A DNA stretch of 64,000 bases from Bradyrhizobium sp. 199. Lineage in GTDB: Bacteria; Pseudomonadota; Alphaproteobacteria; Rhizobiales; Xanthobacteraceae. The position numbers and the translations under genes were made by a program. Below the pieces are notes generated by a model, which worked only from the letters and a program-made list of their open reading frames with translations, had not been told where the DNA came from and did not search any database. The stretch spans positions 1,674,001-1,738,000 of the forward strand of contig NZ_JADPJI010000005.1 of assembly GCF_023073355.1 (NCBI RefSeq), given 5' to 3'. This document shows positions 26,552-34,812 of the stretch, piece by piece. Position 1 is the stretch's first letter, and each line of letters begins with the position of its first letter.

Positions 26552-27082
26552 TTGTCCAACCCCCACGATTTCCACACGCCGCAACCGTCCTATACCAGGG
26601 ACGAGCTGCTGAGATCGAGCGAAGGCGGCTATTTCGGCCCCGGCAACGCGCAATTGCCGGCACCGCCGATGCTGATGATGGATCGCATCACGGAAATCAG
26701 CATGGACGGCGGCGCGTTCGGCAAAGGCCATATCGTCGGGGAGCTCGATATCGCGGCTGGCCATTGGTTCTTCGATTGCCACTACCGCAGCGACCCGATG
26801 ATGCCGGCGACCCTGGGGCTCGACGCCATGTGGCAGATGATCGGCTACTGGCTCGGCTGGTCGGGCTCACCGGGCAAAGGCCGCGCCATCGGCGTCGGCG
26901 AAGTGGAGTGCACCGGCGAGATCACACCGGACACGCGATGTGCACGCTACGAGGTCACCATGCGCCAGGTCCGGCGCGGCAAGCTGGTGCTCGGAATTGC
27001 CGACGGCCGGGTGCTTGCGGATAGCCTCAGTGTCTTCACGGCCAAAGATATGAGAGTGGGCCTTACAAAGACCGTGGACTGA
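26552..27082 (+). CDS. fabA: FabA-type beta-hydroxyacyl-ACP dehydratase/isomerase
   Basis: A 176-residue FabA, which dehydrates 3-hydroxydecanoyl-ACP and isomerises the product for unsaturated fatty-acid synthesis. Catalytic His 77 (HWFFDCH) and Asp 91 (LGLDAMWQM) are intact, as are LPAPPMLMMDRI and GKGRAIGVGEVECTG. The strongly conserved VMPGCLGLD is MMPATLGLD here. The only start that keeps the N-terminus is TTG 26552 behind GAGGA. The usual partner fabB does not follow, and Irr-fabA-fabB context is missing, so this may be a second, divergent copy. Motif match is otherwise full length. Confidence 0.85.
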   Translation: MSNPHDFHTPQPSYTRDELLRSSEGGYFGPGNAQLPAPPMLMMDRITEISMDGGAFGKGHIVGELDIAAGHWFFDCHYRSDPMMPATLGLDAMWQMIGYWLGWSGSPGKGRAIGVGEVECTGEITPDTRCARYEVTMRQVRRGKLVLGIADGRVLADSLSVFTAKDMRVGLTKTVD

Positions 27083-27183
27083 ACGTCCGGTCCCGCAGAT
27101 TGGGCAAAGGCGCGCAGCGCCGTGCCGACCATCTCTCCAGCGCTACGATCGTGAATGGTGGGCACGCTCCCCGTTTGCCCACC

Positions 27184-27627
27184 CTACCGCAGTGCTCTCG
27201 CGGCTGCTTTCTTGGTCGATCTCTTCTTCGCAATCGGCTTCTTCGCTGCCGCCTTCTTCGCAGCCTTCGCGACCTTCTTCGCCGCCTTCTTCGCCTTCGG
27301 CCGCTTCTTCACCTTGGCGCGCTGCGCGGCGGCGAGTGCCGCCCTCGCCCATTGGACCAACTCCTCGGAATCGTCGAACAACCGAGCCGGCAGCTCCCAG
27401 TAGGAGTTCACCGTCACGCTCTTGGCGCGGGTCGAATATTGGAACGGCTTTGAGCCTTCGGCCTCAAAGTCCGGAATGGTCACTTCGTCGGCGCGGAAGA
27501 ACAGGCCGGCGCGCAAGGCCAGCGCGAAGTTGATGCCATCGGCGGAGATGCCGTAGCCAGAGAACATTTTTCGGATGGTGACGGGACCGAAATCGGCGAA
27601 CAGGTCGGTCAGGAATTCACGGTCCAT
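27184..27627 (-). CDS. TfoX N-terminal domain protein with histone-H1-like tail
   Basis: A 147-residue protein in two parts. Residues 1-100 are a TfoX N-terminal domain: MDREFLTDLFADFGPVTIRKMF, SGYGISADGINFAL and LFFRADE. Residues 104-147 are almost entirely Lys, Ala and Arg (KKxAKK repeats), like the C-terminal tail of histone H1 or of bacterial nucleoid proteins, and should bind DNA. ATG 27627 starts the TfoX domain; the open frame extends upstream through a dispersed repeat. TfoX-N alone is of unknown function. It is separated from the suf genes by the repeat. Confidence 0.75.
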   Translation of the reverse strand: MDREFLTDLFADFGPVTIRKMFSGYGISADGINFALALRAGLFFRADEVTIPDFEAEGSKPFQYSTRAKSVTVNSYWELPARLFDDSEELVQWARAALAAAQRAKVKKRPKAKKAAKKVAKAAKKAAAKKPIAKKRSTKKAAARALR

Positions 27628-27639
27628 ATGCACGCTCTC

Positions 27640-27768
27640 TCGTGCCCGGGACGCAGCGCGCCGTGAACCGGTGCCCTGCTGAGCCGGGGGACTGAAAGTA
27701 TAGCGCGGGTCCCGGCTCTGCGCAGCAGCGCAAGCGCGCTGCAGCGGGTCCGGGACACGGAAGAGCGT
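27640..27768. repeat. Dispersed palindromic intergenic repeat (GTCCGGGACAC type)
   Basis: CGTGCCCGGGACGCAGCGCG at the left and GCAGCGGGTCCGGGACACG at the right form inverted ends, with CCCGGCTCTGCGCAGCAGCG inside. It resembles the element at 9948-10073 in boundary sequence and in the GAGCCGGG / CCCGGCTC core. It lies between sufA-like and tfoX-like genes. Confidence 0.55.
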
Positions 27769-27778
27769 GGAGACGAAA

Positions 27779-28189
27779 CTACCCGTCGATCTTGGCCGGC
27801 CGCAGCTCGACCGACTCGCCGCAGCCGCAGGCGGAGATCTGGTTGGGGTTGTTGAAGACAAACTGGGCCTGCATCCTGTCGGTCTTGTAGTCCATCTCGG
27901 TGCCGAGCAGGAACAGCACGGCCTTGGGATCGACCAGGATCTTGACGCCCTTGTCCTCGACGACCTCGTCGGTCGGGCGGACATCGTGGGCGTATTCGAC
28001 CGTGTAGGACTGGCCGGCGCAGCCGCCGTTCTTGACGCCGACGCGCAGGCCCACGATCTCGGAATCGGCGCGCTGGGTCAGCTCCGTGATGCGCTGGGCA
28101 GCGGCGTCCGTCAGCCGCATCACCTGCGGGCGGGGCCGCCGCGGCTTCGGAGTGGATGCTGGTGTCGAGCCCGACGATATCTGTGTCAT
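27779..28189 (-). CDS. sufA: SufA/IscA-type iron-sulfur carrier
   Basis: A 136-residue A-type carrier that accepts Fe-S clusters from the SufBCD scaffold and passes them on. The three conserved cysteines are present: one in KNGGCAGQSYTVEYA and two in the C-terminal SACGCGESVEL. The N-terminal 25 residues are a Ser/Thr/Pro/Arg-rich extension before VMRLTDAAAQRITEL. It is the last gene of the leftward suf operon, 63 bases after sufT. An ErpA-like role is equally possible, since the paralogs are not separable by eye. Confidence 0.9.
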   Translation of the reverse strand: MTQISSGSTPASTPKPRRPRPQVMRLTDAAAQRITELTQRADSEIVGLRVGVKNGGCAGQSYTVEYAHDVRPTDEVVEDKGVKILVDPKAVLFLLGTEMDYKTDRMQAQFVFNNPNQISACGCGESVELRPAKIDG

Positions 28190-28252
28190 GTCAATGATGT
28201 GGTCCGTTGCCGCGCAAATTCAATGCCAAAGATCTAAAGCCAAGGTTACGCG

Positions 28253-28624
28253 TCACCACATGTTCAGCACGAGGCGGGCCTCGTCGCTCATGCGTTCCGG
28301 CGTCCAGGCCGGCTCCCAGACGACCTTGACGTCGACCACGCCGACGCCAGGGACGCTGGCAACCGCGTTCTCAACCATGGTCGGCAGCTCGCCGGCAGCC
28401 GGGCAATTCGGCGTCGTCAGCGTCATCTGGACATCGACCGAGCGATCGTCCTTGATCTCGACCTTGTAGATCAGCCCGAGTTCGTAGATATCGGCCGGGA
28501 TTTCCGGATCGAACACGGTCTTGAGCCCGGCGATGATCTCGGTGGTCAGCCGCTCGGTCTCCTCCGGCGGCAGCGCCGACCGGGTCTCCATTGGACTAGC
28601 TTTGATTTCGGCCGTGTCACTCAT
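28253..28624 (-). CDS. sufT: SufT-like Fe-S assembly protein (MIP18/DUF59)
   Basis: A 123-residue MIP18-family protein, an accessory factor for Fe-S maturation. The core DPEIPADIYELGLIYKVEI and MTLTTPNCPAAGELP (with the single conserved Cys) is complete, and it ends in the aromatic Trp typical of the family (VLNMW). ATG 28624 overlaps the sufS stop by four bases (28621-28624), so translation is coupled; the open frame upstream lies inside sufS. In rhizobial suf operons this position is sometimes called sufX. Confidence 0.9.
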   Translation of the reverse strand: MSDTAEIKASPMETRSALPPEETERLTTEIIAGLKTVFDPEIPADIYELGLIYKVEIKDDRSVDVQMTLTTPNCPAAGELPTMVENAVASVPGVGVVDVKVVWEPAWTPERMSDEARLVLNMW

Positions 28625-29868
28625 GCGAACAAATCCCGCGCCTTCAACAGCGCCTGTGCCAGATGATCGACTTCTTCCCGCGTATTGTACATGCCGAACG
28701 AGGCCCGGCAGGTGGCCGTCACGTTGAAACGCTCTAAAAGGGGCATCACGCAATGGGTGCCGGCCCGCACCGCGATGCCCTGGCGGTCGATCACGGTCGC
28801 GACATCGTGGGCGTGCGCGCCTTCGAGCTCGAAGGAGATCACCGGGCCCTTGCCCCGCGCCGTCCCGATCAGCCGCAGCGAGTTGATCTCGCGCAGCCGT
28901 TCCTGGGCATAGGTGGTGAGATCGTGCTCGTGGGCGGCGATGCGCTCCTTGCCGATCGAATTGACGTAGTCGATGGCGGCGCCAAGGCCGACGGCCTCGA
29001 CGATCGCGGGCGTGCCCGCCTCGAACTTGTGCGGGGGATCGCCATAGCTGATGAAGTCGCGCGAGACCTCGCGGATCATCTCGCCGCCGCCGTTGAAGGG
29101 GCGCATCGCGACAAGATGGTCATATTTGGCCCAGAGCACGCCGATGCCGGTCGGACCGTATACCTTGTGGCCGGTGAAGACGTAGAAGTCACAGCCGATG
29201 TCCTGGACGTCGATCGGCAGATGGACTGCGCCCTGGCTGCCGTCGACCAGCACGGGAATGCCGCGCGCATGGGCGATTCTGACGACCTCCTTGACCGGCA
29301 CGATGGTGCCGAGCGCGTTCGACATCTGCGTGATCGCGACCAGCTTGGTCTTCGACGTCAGCAGCTTCTCGAACTCGTCGATTAGGAAATTCCCCTCGTC
29401 GTCGACCGGCGCCCATTTGATCACGGCACCCTGGCGCTCCCTGAGGAAATGCCAGGGCACGATGTTGGAGTGGTGCTCCATGATCGAGATGACGATCTCG
29501 TCGCCTTCTCCGATGTTCGGGCCACCCCACGAAGACGCGACCAGATTGATCGCCTCCGTCGCATTGCGGGTGAAGATCACCTCTTCCGTGCGGGGCGCAT
29601 TGATGAACTGCGCCACCTTGGTGCGGCCGCCCTCATAGGCTTCGGTCGCGGCGTTGGCGAGGTAATGCAGGCCGCGATGCACGTTGGCGTATTCGGACTG
29701 ATAGGCCTGCGTCATGCGGTCCAGCACCGCGCGCGGCTTCTGCGCCGAGGCGGCGTTGTCGAGATAGACCAGATTCTTGCCATAGACCTGCATCGCGAGC
29801 GCCGGGAAATCCTGGCGCACGCGCGTGACGTCATAGGTGCCGTTCTTGACTGCGGGATGCGTGCTCAT
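28621..29868 (-). CDS. sufS: SufS cysteine desulfurase
   Basis: A 415-residue class II cysteine desulfurase that takes sulfur from cysteine for Fe-S assembly. The PLP lysine is K235 (TGHKVYGPTGIGVLW) and the persulfide Cys is C387 in TATCRASFGMYNT, as in E. coli SufS. HHSNIVPW and the N-terminal YLDNAASAQKP are typical. It overlaps sufD upstream and sufT downstream by four bases each, giving a tightly coupled run. SufE or SufU, the usual activators, are not in the window. Confidence 0.95.
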   Translation of the reverse strand: MSTHPAVKNGTYDVTRVRQDFPALAMQVYGKNLVYLDNAASAQKPRAVLDRMTQAYQSEYANVHRGLHYLANAATEAYEGGRTKVAQFINAPRTEEVIFTRNATEAINLVASSWGGPNIGEGDEIVISIMEHHSNIVPWHFLRERQGAVIKWAPVDDEGNFLIDEFEKLLTSKTKLVAITQMSNALGTIVPVKEVVRIAHARGIPVLVDGSQGAVHLPIDVQDIGCDFYVFTGHKVYGPTGIGVLWAKYDHLVAMRPFNGGGEMIREVSRDFISYGDPPHKFEAGTPAIVEAVGLGAAIDYVNSIGKERIAAHEHDLTTYAQERLREINSLRLIGTARGKGPVISFELEGAHAHDVATVIDRQGIAVRAGTHCVMPLLERFNVTATCRASFGMYNTREEVDHLAQALLKARDLFA

Positions 29869-31169
29869 TGGCGCCGCTCCAGCCAGCGCTCGGCAATGCC
29901 GATCACGTGCTCGCGCAAACCGTCATCGGCGATCTGCTCGATCGCCTCGCCGACGAAGGCCTGGATCAGCAGTGCCTGGGCCTGCTTCTCCGGCAGCCCG
30001 CGCGCCTTCAGATAGAACAGCAGGCTGTCGTCGAGTGCGCCCGCGGTGGCGCCGTGGCCGCAGGAGACGTCGTCGGCAAAAATCTCGAGCTCGGGCTTGT
30101 TGTCGGCCTCGGCTTCGTCCGAGAGCAGCAGCGCGCGGATCATCATCTTGCCGTCGGTCTTCTGCGCGTCGGGACGCACAATGATGCGGCCCTGGAACAC
30201 CGAATGGGCGCGATCGTCGATCACGGCACGGAAGATCTCGCGGCTGACGCAGTTCGGCACCGCATGGTCGACGACCAGCGTGGTGTCGCCATGCTCGGTC
30301 TTCTGCAACAAATTGACGCCGTTGGCCGAGAGCTCGCTGCCCTCGCCCGCCAGCGTGATGAAGCCCTGCAGGCGGCTGACCGCGGCGCCGGTGGTCATGT
30401 TGAAGAAGTTGAACTTCACGTTGGCGCCGACGGTGACGAAGTGCGACGAGACGTTCATCGCGTCAGGCGCATCGTCCATCAGGCGAATATGCGCAATGTC
30501 CGAATCATCGCCGACCGAGACGAGGACGGCGTCGTTGACCTGGTAGGCCTTGGCGCCCGCCGCGACAAAAGTCTCAACGATGGTGGCGCGAGCGCCCTTC
30601 CCGACCGTGATCAGCGAGCGGGTGAACGCCGACGCCGACGAAGCGATTGCGATGTGGATGATCTGGATCGGCGCGGACAGCTTGGCACCGTCAGCGATCG
30701 ACAGCACGACTCCGTCGGTCGCCATCGCCGCGTTCAGCGAGATCATGGCATCGGTAGACGCGGTCTTCAGCAGAGCGGCATCCTTCTCCAGCGTCTCGCG
30801 CAGAGTCCTGAAGCCCGCCTCGGCGACAAGCGCCTTCACGTCGGAGAGCTCGGCCGCGAACACGCCGTCGACCAGCACCAGCTTGCGGGCGCCGTCCATC
30901 GCGTGCGCCTTCACCGCGTCGGCGGCGCGCTTCAACACGGCCGCGTCGGGCGCGGCTGCCAGCGGCAGAACCTCGCCGACCAACGCACGCAGGTCCGTGT
31001 ATTTCCATTCCTCGATCCGGCGGTGCGGCAGGCCGAGACGCTCATAGGTCTCGAACGCCTCGCGGCGCACTGCGGTGACGGCGGACGAACCCGGCAGCCG
31101 GCCCTCGGCGCTGGTGAAGAGATCGCTCACCGCGCGGCCCTTTCCGGTCTTTGCCACAGCAACGTTCAT
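29865..31169 (-). CDS. sufD: SufD, Fe-S scaffold subunit
   Basis: A 434-residue SufD of the SufBC2D scaffold. The C-terminal beta-helix region is well conserved (DNKPELEIFADDVSCGHGATAGALDD, LFYLKARGLPEKQA), with the conserved Cys-Gly-His, and the N-terminal domain has RRIEEWKYTDLRAL. ATG 31169 (MNVAVAKTGKGR) follows AAGGAA ten bases after the sufC stop; an in-frame start further upstream would overlap sufC. It overlaps sufS by four bases. Confidence 0.94.
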   Translation of the reverse strand: MNVAVAKTGKGRAVSDLFTSAEGRLPGSSAVTAVRREAFETYERLGLPHRRIEEWKYTDLRALVGEVLPLAAAPDAAVLKRAADAVKAHAMDGARKLVLVDGVFAAELSDVKALVAEAGFRTLRETLEKDAALLKTASTDAMISLNAAMATDGVVLSIADGAKLSAPIQIIHIAIASSASAFTRSLITVGKGARATIVETFVAAGAKAYQVNDAVLVSVGDDSDIAHIRLMDDAPDAMNVSSHFVTVGANVKFNFFNMTTGAAVSRLQGFITLAGEGSELSANGVNLLQKTEHGDTTLVVDHAVPNCVSREIFRAVIDDRAHSVFQGRIIVRPDAQKTDGKMMIRALLLSDEAEADNKPELEIFADDVSCGHGATAGALDDSLLFYLKARGLPEKQAQALLIQAFVGEAIEQIADDGLREHVIGIAERWLERRQ

Positions 31170-31179
31170 TGCAGATTCC

Positions 31180-31929
31180 TTACGCGGCCTCAAATTGAGC
31201 GTAGCCGGACGCTTCCAGCTCCAGCGCCAATTCCTTGCCGCCGCTCTTCACAACGCGGCCCTTGGACATCACGTGCACGACGTCGGGCACGATGTAATTG
31301 AGGAGCCGCTGATAGTGGGTGATGACGACCATCGCGCGCTCCGGCGAGCGGAGCGCATTAACGCCGTCGGCCGCGATGCGCAGCGCATCGATGTCAAGGC
31401 CCGAATCCATCTCGTCGAGGATGCACAGGCTCGGCTCGAACAGCGCCATCTGCAGCACTTCGTTGCGCTTCTTCTCGCCGCCGGAGAAGCCGACATTGAC
31501 GCCGCGCTTGAGCATGTCCTGCGGGATGTTCAGCGACTTCGAGACCTCGCGGACCTTCCTGAGGAAGTCCGGGGTGGAGTATTCGTCCTCGCCGCGCGCC
31601 TTGCGCTGGGCGTTCAGCGCGGTGCGCAGAAAGTTCATGGTGGCGACACCGGGAATCTCGACCGGGTACTGGAACGCCAGGAACACGCCCTTGGCGGCGC
31701 GCTCATTCGGCTCCATCTCCAGCAGGTCCTCGCCCTTGAACAGGACCTGGCCGTCGGTGACCTCATAGCCGGGCTTGCCGGCGATGACGTGCGAGAGCGT
31801 CGACTTGCCGGAGCCGTTCGGCCCCATGATCGCGTGCACCTCGCCCTCGTTCACGGTCAGCGTCAGCCCGTGGAGGATCTCACGCTCCTCGACACGAACC
31901 TTCAGGTCTTTCACTTCAAGCAAAGCCAT
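31180..31929 (-). CDS. sufC: SufC, Fe-S assembly ATPase
   Basis: A 249-residue ABC-type ATPase of the Suf scaffold complex. Walker A GPNGSGKS is at residues 36-43, the signature FSGGEKKRNEVLQ near 150, and Walker B with the catalytic Glu in SLCILDEMDSGLDIDAL; the switch His is in VVITHYQRLL. Length matches SufC. The gap to sufB upstream contains a dispersed repeat, which could set different levels of SufB and SufCD. Confidence 0.96.
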   Translation of the reverse strand: MALLEVKDLKVRVEEREILHGLTLTVNEGEVHAIMGPNGSGKSTLSHVIAGKPGYEVTDGQVLFKGEDLLEMEPNERAAKGVFLAFQYPVEIPGVATMNFLRTALNAQRKARGEDEYSTPDFLRKVREVSKSLNIPQDMLKRGVNVGFSGGEKKRNEVLQMALFEPSLCILDEMDSGLDIDALRIAADGVNALRSPERAMVVITHYQRLLNYIVPDVVHVMSKGRVVKSGGKELALELEASGYAQFEAA

Positions 31930-31948
31930 TTTGTTTTTCCATCTATCC

Positions 31949-32050
31949 CCTCACCCTGAGGAGCGCCGAAAGGCGCGTCTCGAAGGGCAAGGCCAACAAT
32001 CTTTCCGGTATCGATCCTTCGAGACGGCCGCGTTCCGCGGCCCCCTCGGG
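31949..32050. repeat. Dispersed repeat inside the suf operon
   Basis: CCTCACCCTGAGGAGCGCCG and the CTCGAAGGGC / CCTTCGAGAC pair form an imperfect palindrome ending in CCCCTCGGGATGAGAC. This sequence type (CCCTGAGGAGC...TCTCGAAGG) is common between bradyrhizobial genes. It sits in the 133-base sufB-sufC gap and would form a large hairpin in the transcript. Confidence 0.6.
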
Positions 32051-32062
32051 ATGAGACCGAAG

Positions 32063-33559
32063 CTAGCCGACCGACCCTTCCAGCGAGATCGAGATCAGCT
32101 TCTGCGCTTCCACCGCGAACTCCATCGGCAGCTGCTGCAGCACGTCCTTGACGAAGCCGTTGACGACCAGGCCGACAGCTTCTTCCTGGGTGAGGCCGCG
32201 CTGGATGCAGTAGAACAGCACGTCCTCGGAGATTTTCGACGTGGTGGCCTCGTGCTCGAACGTCGCCGACGAGTTCTTGGCCTCGATGTACGGCACGGTG
32301 TGCGCGCCGCATTTGTCGCCGATCAGCAGGGAATCGCAGGCGGTGAAGTTGCGCGCGCCGGTCGCCTTGCGATGTGCCGTCACGAGACCGCGATAGGTGT
32401 TCTGCGACCTGCCGGCGGCGATGCCCTTGGAGATGATGCGGCTCGACGTGTTCTTGCCGAGATGGATCATCTTGGTGCCGCTATCGACCTGCTGATAACC
32501 GTTCGAGATCGCAATCGAGTAGAACTCGCCCCGCGAATTATCACCGCGGAGAATGCAGCTCGGATACTTCCAGGTAATCGCCGAACCGGTCTCGACCTGG
32601 GTCCACGAGATCTTCGAATTGTTGCCGCGGCAGTCGCCACGCTTGGTGACGAAATTGTAGATGCCGCCCTTGCCTTCCGAATTGCCGGGATACCAGTTCT
32701 GAACCGTCGAATATTTGATCTCGGCGTCCTCGTGCGTGACGAGCTCGACCACGGCTGCGTGCAGCTGGTTCTCGTCACGCTGCGGCGCAGTGCAGCCTTC
32801 GAGGTAAGAGACGTACGAGCCCTTGTCCGCGATGATCAGCGTCCGCTCGAACTGGCCGGTGTTGCGCTCGTTAATGCGGAAATAGGTCGACAGCTCCATC
32901 GGGCAGCGCACGCCGGGCGGCACATAGACGAACGAGCCGTCCGAGAACACTGCCGAGTTCAGCGTCGCATAGAAATTGTCCGAGGTCGGAACCACCGATC
33001 CCAGATATTTCTGCACCAATTCAGGATGCTCGCGGATCGCCTCCGAGATCGGCATGAAGATCACGCCGGCCTTCTTCAGCTCGGCCTTGAACGTGGTCGC
33101 GACCGAGACCGAATCGAAGACCGCATCGACCGCGATCTTGCGGCGGGCCGGATCTTCCTCGCCCGGCTTCGGTTCCACGCCTTCGAGCATGGCGACTTCC
33201 CGCAAGGGGATACCGAGCTTCTCGTAGGTCTTGAGGATCTCCGGATCGATCTCGTCGAGCGAGGTGATCGTCTTCTTCGGCTTCGGCGCCGAATAGTAGT
33301 AGAGGTCCTGGAAGTCGATCTTGGGATAGTCGACACGCGCCCAGGTCGGCTCGGCCATGGTCAGCCAGCGCCGATAGGCCTCAAGCCGCCACTGGAGCAT
33401 CCAGGCGGGTTCGTTCTTCTTCTCGGAAATGAACTTGACGGTCTCTTCCGACAGCCCCTTGGGGGCCTTGTCAGACTCGATCAGGGTCTCAAACCCATAA
33501 CGATACTGATCGACGTCGATGCGCTTCACGCGCTCGACCGTCTCTTGTACGGCTGGCAT
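32063..33559 (-). CDS. sufB: SufB, Fe-S scaffold subunit
   Basis: A 498-residue SufB, the main scaffold on which clusters form. Typical segments are [62 protein letters not shown], and the late [22 protein letters not shown] and [19 protein letters not shown] 33559 ([15 protein letters not shown]) follows GGAGGA at the right spacing; eight more codons are open upstream. It is the second gene of the leftward suf run, 113 bases after the cysteine desulfurase gene, and probably has its own promoter in that gap. Confidence 0.96.
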   Translation of the reverse strand: MPAVQETVERVKRIDVDQYRYGFETLIESDKAPKGLSEETVKFISEKKNEPAWMLQWRLEAYRRWLTMAEPTWARVDYPKIDFQDLYYYSAPKPKKTITSLDEIDPEILKTYEKLGIPLREVAMLEGVEPKPGEEDPARRKIAVDAVFDSVSVATTFKAELKKAGVIFMPISEAIREHPELVQKYLGSVVPTSDNFYATLNSAVFSDGSFVYVPPGVRCPMELSTYFRINERNTGQFERTLIIADKGSYVSYLEGCTAPQRDENQLHAAVVELVTHEDAEIKYSTVQNWYPGNSEGKGGIYNFVTKRGDCRGNNSKISWTQVETGSAITWKYPSCILRGDNSRGEFYSIAISNGYQQVDSGTKMIHLGKNTSSRIISKGIAAGRSQNTYRGLVTAHRKATGARNFTACDSLLIGDKCGAHTVPYIEAKNSSATFEHEATTSKISEDVLFYCIQRGLTQEEAVGLVVNGFVKDVLQQLPMEFAVEAQKLISISLEGSVG

Positions 33560-33639
33560 TCTATCCTCCGCTCGCGGTTTCAAGGACCGCGGTGGATCAA
33601 ACTCGGACGAGTATTACGATGTTTCAGTGCGAGAAGCAC

Positions 33640-33661
33640 GGGCTTAGAACCGTTCAAGCCC
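33640..33661. promoter_or_regulatory. Dyad before sufB, Irr-box-like
   Basis: GGGCTTAGAAC - C - GTTCAAGCCC is a near-perfect dyad with one unpaired A. Read on the minus strand it includes GCTTGAA-CGG-TTCTAAG, which matches 10 of 14 fixed bases of the iron-control element TTTAGAA-N3-TTCTAAA bound by Irr. It lies about 80 bases before the sufB start. It could instead be part of a terminator for the upstream desulfurase gene, though no T run follows. Confidence 0.35.
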
Positions 33662-33672
33662 TGTTTCATCGC

Positions 33673-34812
33673 CTAGTGCTTAAGTAGGCTATTACTGAGC
33701 TTTCGCCAAGCCTCCAACGCCCTATTGATGTCGTCTGGTCCCGTGGACCAGCCCAGACTGAGACGCACTGCTCCTTGGGACACCACCGGGTCATAGCCCA
33801 TGGCTGAAACAACGTGGGACGGCTGGACCTTGCCTGAGGAACAGGCCGAGCCGGAGGAAACCGCGATGCCTTCCAGGTCGAAGCCAATCACGGCCGTCTC
33901 AGCCTTGAGGCCGGGCGCCGTGAACAGAACGGTATTTGGTAACCGCTCAACCTCGTCCGAGAAGATCGTTGCGCCCGCAATCCCTCGGATGCCATTTTCC
34001 AAGCGATTTCGTAGGGTTGTCGCCTGCGCTGCATCCTCCCGCAGAGCCGCAAGCGTGGCCTTCACCGCCGCGCCAAAGCCCGCAATGCCGGCAACGTTCT
34101 CGGTTCCGGCACGACGGTTGAGCTCCTGACCGCCGCCCCGCAGTACCGGCTCCAGTCCGAGGATCCCCTCGGCCACGACCAGGGCGCCGATCCCCTTGGG
34201 ACCGCCGATCTTGTGCGCAGAAAAGGTCGCAAGATCGGCGCCTACGTCCCTGATATCGAACGGGATTTTGCCCAGCGCCTGGATCGCATCGACGTGCAGG
34301 AGACCCCCGGCCTCGTGGACGATCCGTGCGGCTTCAGCGACCGGTTGGAGCGCGCCCGTCTCATTGTTGGCGGCCATCAGCGAAACCAGCGCGGGCGGGC
34401 CGTCCTTGAGCAGGGCTTTCAGATGCTCAAGATCGACCAATCCGGACCGGGTGACCTGGATCATACCGATCGAGGGACCCGGGAACCGGCCGCCTGCCAG
34501 CACCGAGGCGTGCTCAATGGCCGAAACCAGCAGCCGCTCGACAGGGCCGCCGGACGGACCACGCAGACCCGGCGACAGGGCCAGCGCATTGGCCTCGGTT
34601 CCGGCCGAGGTGAAGACGACGTTCCGCGGCAACGCCCCGACGGCTAGGGCAAGTTCGGCGCGGGCCGCCTCGACCACTCGCCGAGCTTCCCGCCCCTCGG
34701 CATGGACCGACGACGGGTTGCCGATCAGGTCAAAGGCCGCAACCATCGCCGCCCGCGCCTCGGGGCGCAGCGGCGTGGTCGCGTTCCAGTCGAGATAGAC
34801 ACGGCTCGGCAT
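33673..34812 (-). CDS. NifS/IscS-type cysteine desulfurase
   Basis: A 379-residue class I cysteine desulfurase, distinct from the SufS at 28.6 kb. It begins MPSRVYLDWNATTPLRPEA; the PLP lysine is K201 (ATFSAHKIGGPKGIGAL) and the mobile-loop Cys is C324 in SSGSACSSGKVQPSH. RAGTENVAGI is the class I signature. In rhizobial suf clusters a first desulfurase of this kind stands at the head of sufBCDS. It overlaps the end of the upstream acyltransferase gene by 83 bases. Confidence 0.92.
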   Translation of the reverse strand: MPSRVYLDWNATTPLRPEARAAMVAAFDLIGNPSSVHAEGREARRVVEAARAELALAVGALPRNVVFTSAGTEANALALSPGLRGPSGGPVERLLVSAIEHASVLAGGRFPGPSIGMIQVTRSGLVDLEHLKALLKDGPPALVSLMAANNETGALQPVAEAARIVHEAGGLLHVDAIQALGKIPFDIRDVGADLATFSAHKIGGPKGIGALVVAEGILGLEPVLRGGGQELNRRAGTENVAGIAGFGAAVKATLAALREDAAQATTLRNRLENGIRGIAGATIFSDEVERLPNTVLFTAPGLKAETAVIGFDLEGIAVSSGSACSSGKVQPSHVVSAMGYDPVVSQGAVRLSLGWSTGPDDINRALEAWRKLSNSLLKH

